DNA of 64,000 bases from Bacteroidota bacterium (GTDB taxonomy: Bacteria; Bacteroidota; Ignavibacteria; Ignavibacteriales; Ignavibacteriaceae), in NCBI GenBank assembly GCA_022562275.1, contig JADFPP010000002.1:1-64000 (forward strand), written 5' to 3'. The translations under genes and the position numbers were made by a program. Within the stretch, counting starts at the first letter, position 1. The number at the start of each line of letters is the position of its first letter. Of the stretch, positions 63,056-64,000 are shown piece by piece. Below the pieces are notes generated by a model that had not been told where the DNA came from, searched no databases, and worked only from the letters and a program-made list of their open reading frames with translations.

Positions 63056-63535
63056 TTAATAAGCCCGTTCAACCTCGATATCATGAAACCTAAAATAGAT
63101 ACTTCCCTGTTCAGATATAAATTCAAGCTTGATATCAATTTTATTATTTTTTTCAAGTCGTTCATCAATTTTTAAAACATTATCAGTGCCAAAAGAAAAT
63201 TCTTTTTCCTTGTTGATTCCAAGATTATAATTATCTTTTTTATTCTTCGGACTAAAATATGGTTTGATAGTATAAACCACCTCTTCATTTGAATAAACAG
63301 TGATGTTCTTTAATTCAATATTTTTTATTTCATCTGAGCCTTTATTTTTCAGAGTTATCTCCGCGGTTAAATGAAATTTACCTGGAGATGTTCCAGGCAT
63401 AAGATTCAGCCACGCATTGATTTCTAATTTCTCAATACTGAGATCTAAATTGTAATTTACTTTTTCAGATGATGCACAGGAACTAATAATAAATGGAATG
63501 AACAGAAGTAATGAAGTTATTCTAAGAATATTCAT
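63056..63535 (-). CDS. putative lipoprotein with LEA14-like or Ig-like fold
   Basis: A 159-residue protein with signal peptide and lipobox ISSC (Cys20). The mature part is beta-rich: WLNLMPGTSPGKFHLTAEI, LKNKGSDEIKNIELKNITVY and EKEFSFGTDNVLKI. The pattern of a nominally secreted, seven-strand domain handling LKN-KG-x-x-I-x-N resembles DUF-type or LEA/WHy-like domains, a weak guess. Three bases separate it from the CorC-like gene's start. Confidence 0.65.
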   Translation of the reverse strand: MNILRITSLLLFIPFIISSCASSEKVNYNLDLSIEKLEINAWLNLMPGTSPGKFHLTAEITLKNKGSDEIKNIELKNITVYSNEEVVYTIKPYFSPKNKKDNYNLGINKEKEFSFGTDNVLKIDERLEKNNKIDIKLEFISEQGSIYFRFHDIEVERAY

Positions 63536-63560
63536 AATATAATATTATCTGCTAAAAAAC

Positions 63561-64000
63561 TTAATAAATTATTAAGATTGTTGTTAGTGTATAAGCAAAA
63601 ATAGTAATTATTAATTGTACATCTGTAAATACAATTTTAGTCGTATTGTCTCCCTTGTTGCGGATATACTCGAGGTACATAAACCTGAAAATTCCATATA
63701 CAACAAAAGGAGTAGTATAAATTAAATTTTCCGTTCCGAATATGTTCACTGTTCTTTCTGAGACAGAGTATAGTGCATAACAAATAATAACTCCCGCGGC
63801 TGCAATTGTAGCCATTTGATCAGCAAAATTCAGAGAGTATTGCGAAAGCACTTTGCGGCTTGGTGCATCTTCATTACCTTCAACTAATACTAACTCCGAA
63901 TGTCTTTTCATTACACCAAGGAAAAGGGAAATAAACATTGTTGTAAGAATTAACCAGCTTGAAATGGGAACCATAATCACAACAGCACCTGCTAACACTC
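63561..64000 (-). CDS. UbiA-family prenyltransferase, 3' part (decaprenyl-phosphate phosphoribosyltransferase-like)
   Basis: The C-terminal 145 residues of a gene that continues beyond the window. Membrane segments alternate with FLGVMKRHSELVLV, LSQYSLNFADQMATIAAAGV, LYTTPFVVYGIFRFMYL-type text and TKIVFTDVQLIITIFAY. The RHSEL, YS-x-x-x-DQM and PFVxYGIFRxxYL motifs match the branch of UbiA enzymes that attach phosphoribose to polyprenyl phosphate (mycobacterial DPPR synthase-like). In bacteria this feeds arabinose-type sugars into glycans. The N-terminal Asp-rich active site lies outside the window. Confidence 0.82.
   Translation of the reverse strand, partial: VLAGAVVIMVPISSWLILTTMFISLFLGVMKRHSELVLVEGNEDAPSRKVLSQYSLNFADQMATIAAAGVIICYALYSVSERTVNIFGTENLIYTTPFVVYGIFRFMYLEYIRNKGDNTTKIVFTDVQLIITIFAYTLTTILIIY

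Overview
The window looks like chromosome from a low-GC member of the Bacteroidota/Chlorobiota/Ignavibacteriae group, most likely Ignavibacteria-like. Supporting signs are two secreted proteins with type IX secretion C-terminal sorting domains (ending in motifs such as NYPNPFNP ... KKMVLMK), a gingipain-type C25 peptidase, a short RpoD of the Bacteroidota style, frequent TTG starts and AT-rich spacers. This placement is inference from gene content; no 16S rRNA gene is present.

Layout. 0-12.8 kb is housekeeping: an orphan coiled-coil ORF, phenylalanine hydroxylase, murB, an SDR oxidoreductase, a Nudix protein, and a minus-strand run recX-recA-thpR-cinA-pgpA-pgsA-DUF971-purC (DNA repair, RNA end processing, phosphatidylglycerol synthesis, purines), then a POT-type transporter and a CBS-pair protein. 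12.8-22.2 kb is an accessory and decaying zone. It contains the primary sigma factor gene, a broken STAS-domain gene, two small genes with Cys or membrane signatures, two full and one partial copy of an undescribed hairpin element, relics of an integrase-like gene, an IS3-family insertion sequence with a damaged orfA, the C-terminal stub of a phage/ICE-type protein, a small Cys-rich phage/ICE protein, a frameshifted DUF2971 gene, an 83-bp tandem repeat, a secreted T9SS cargo gene with a structured leader, and a tRNA-Phe whose anticodon region is matched by a possible att core 2.9 kb away.

22.2-30 kb holds glmS (UDP-GlcNAc precursor supply) and a 1907-residue C25-peptidase T9SS protein. 30-46.5 kb is a one-directional (minus) surface polysaccharide cluster. 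Read from its 5' end it encodes an SLBB export protein, a Wzz-like co-polymerase, a UDP-glucuronate decarboxylase, a MurJ/Wzx-type flippase, two methyltransferases, an asparagine-synthase-like enzyme lacking the glutaminase Cys, a GT9 transferase, an O-antigen-polymerase-like protein, a GT4 transferase, a GNAT acetyltransferase, a GT2 transferase, a DegT aminotransferase and a PglC-like initiating phosphoglycosyl transferase. Together these could start, build, decorate, flip, polymerise and export a glycan.

46.5-64 kb returns to core genes: ftsX, two lipoproteins, a methyltransferase, recR and ybaB on the minus strand. On the plus strand lie a degenerate SAICAR-synthetase paralogue, psd, pssA, purS, purQ, tatA, sucD, ndk and a DUF1343 (NamZ-like) gene. 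After an island of miniature repeats comes a minus-strand block: NfeD/ClpP-class membrane protease, yajC, tgt, a RelE/RHH toxin-antitoxin pair, a DCC-family protein, a CNNM/CorC-type CBS protein, a lipoprotein and the 3' part of a UbiA-family prenyltransferase gene that runs off the window.

The most unusual material is the repeated hairpin element at about 12.95, 15.27 and 19.69 kb, the structured leader of the secreted protein gene at 21.0 kb, the nested alternative hairpins at 21.9 kb, and the MITE-like repeats at 53.8 and 57.1 kb.
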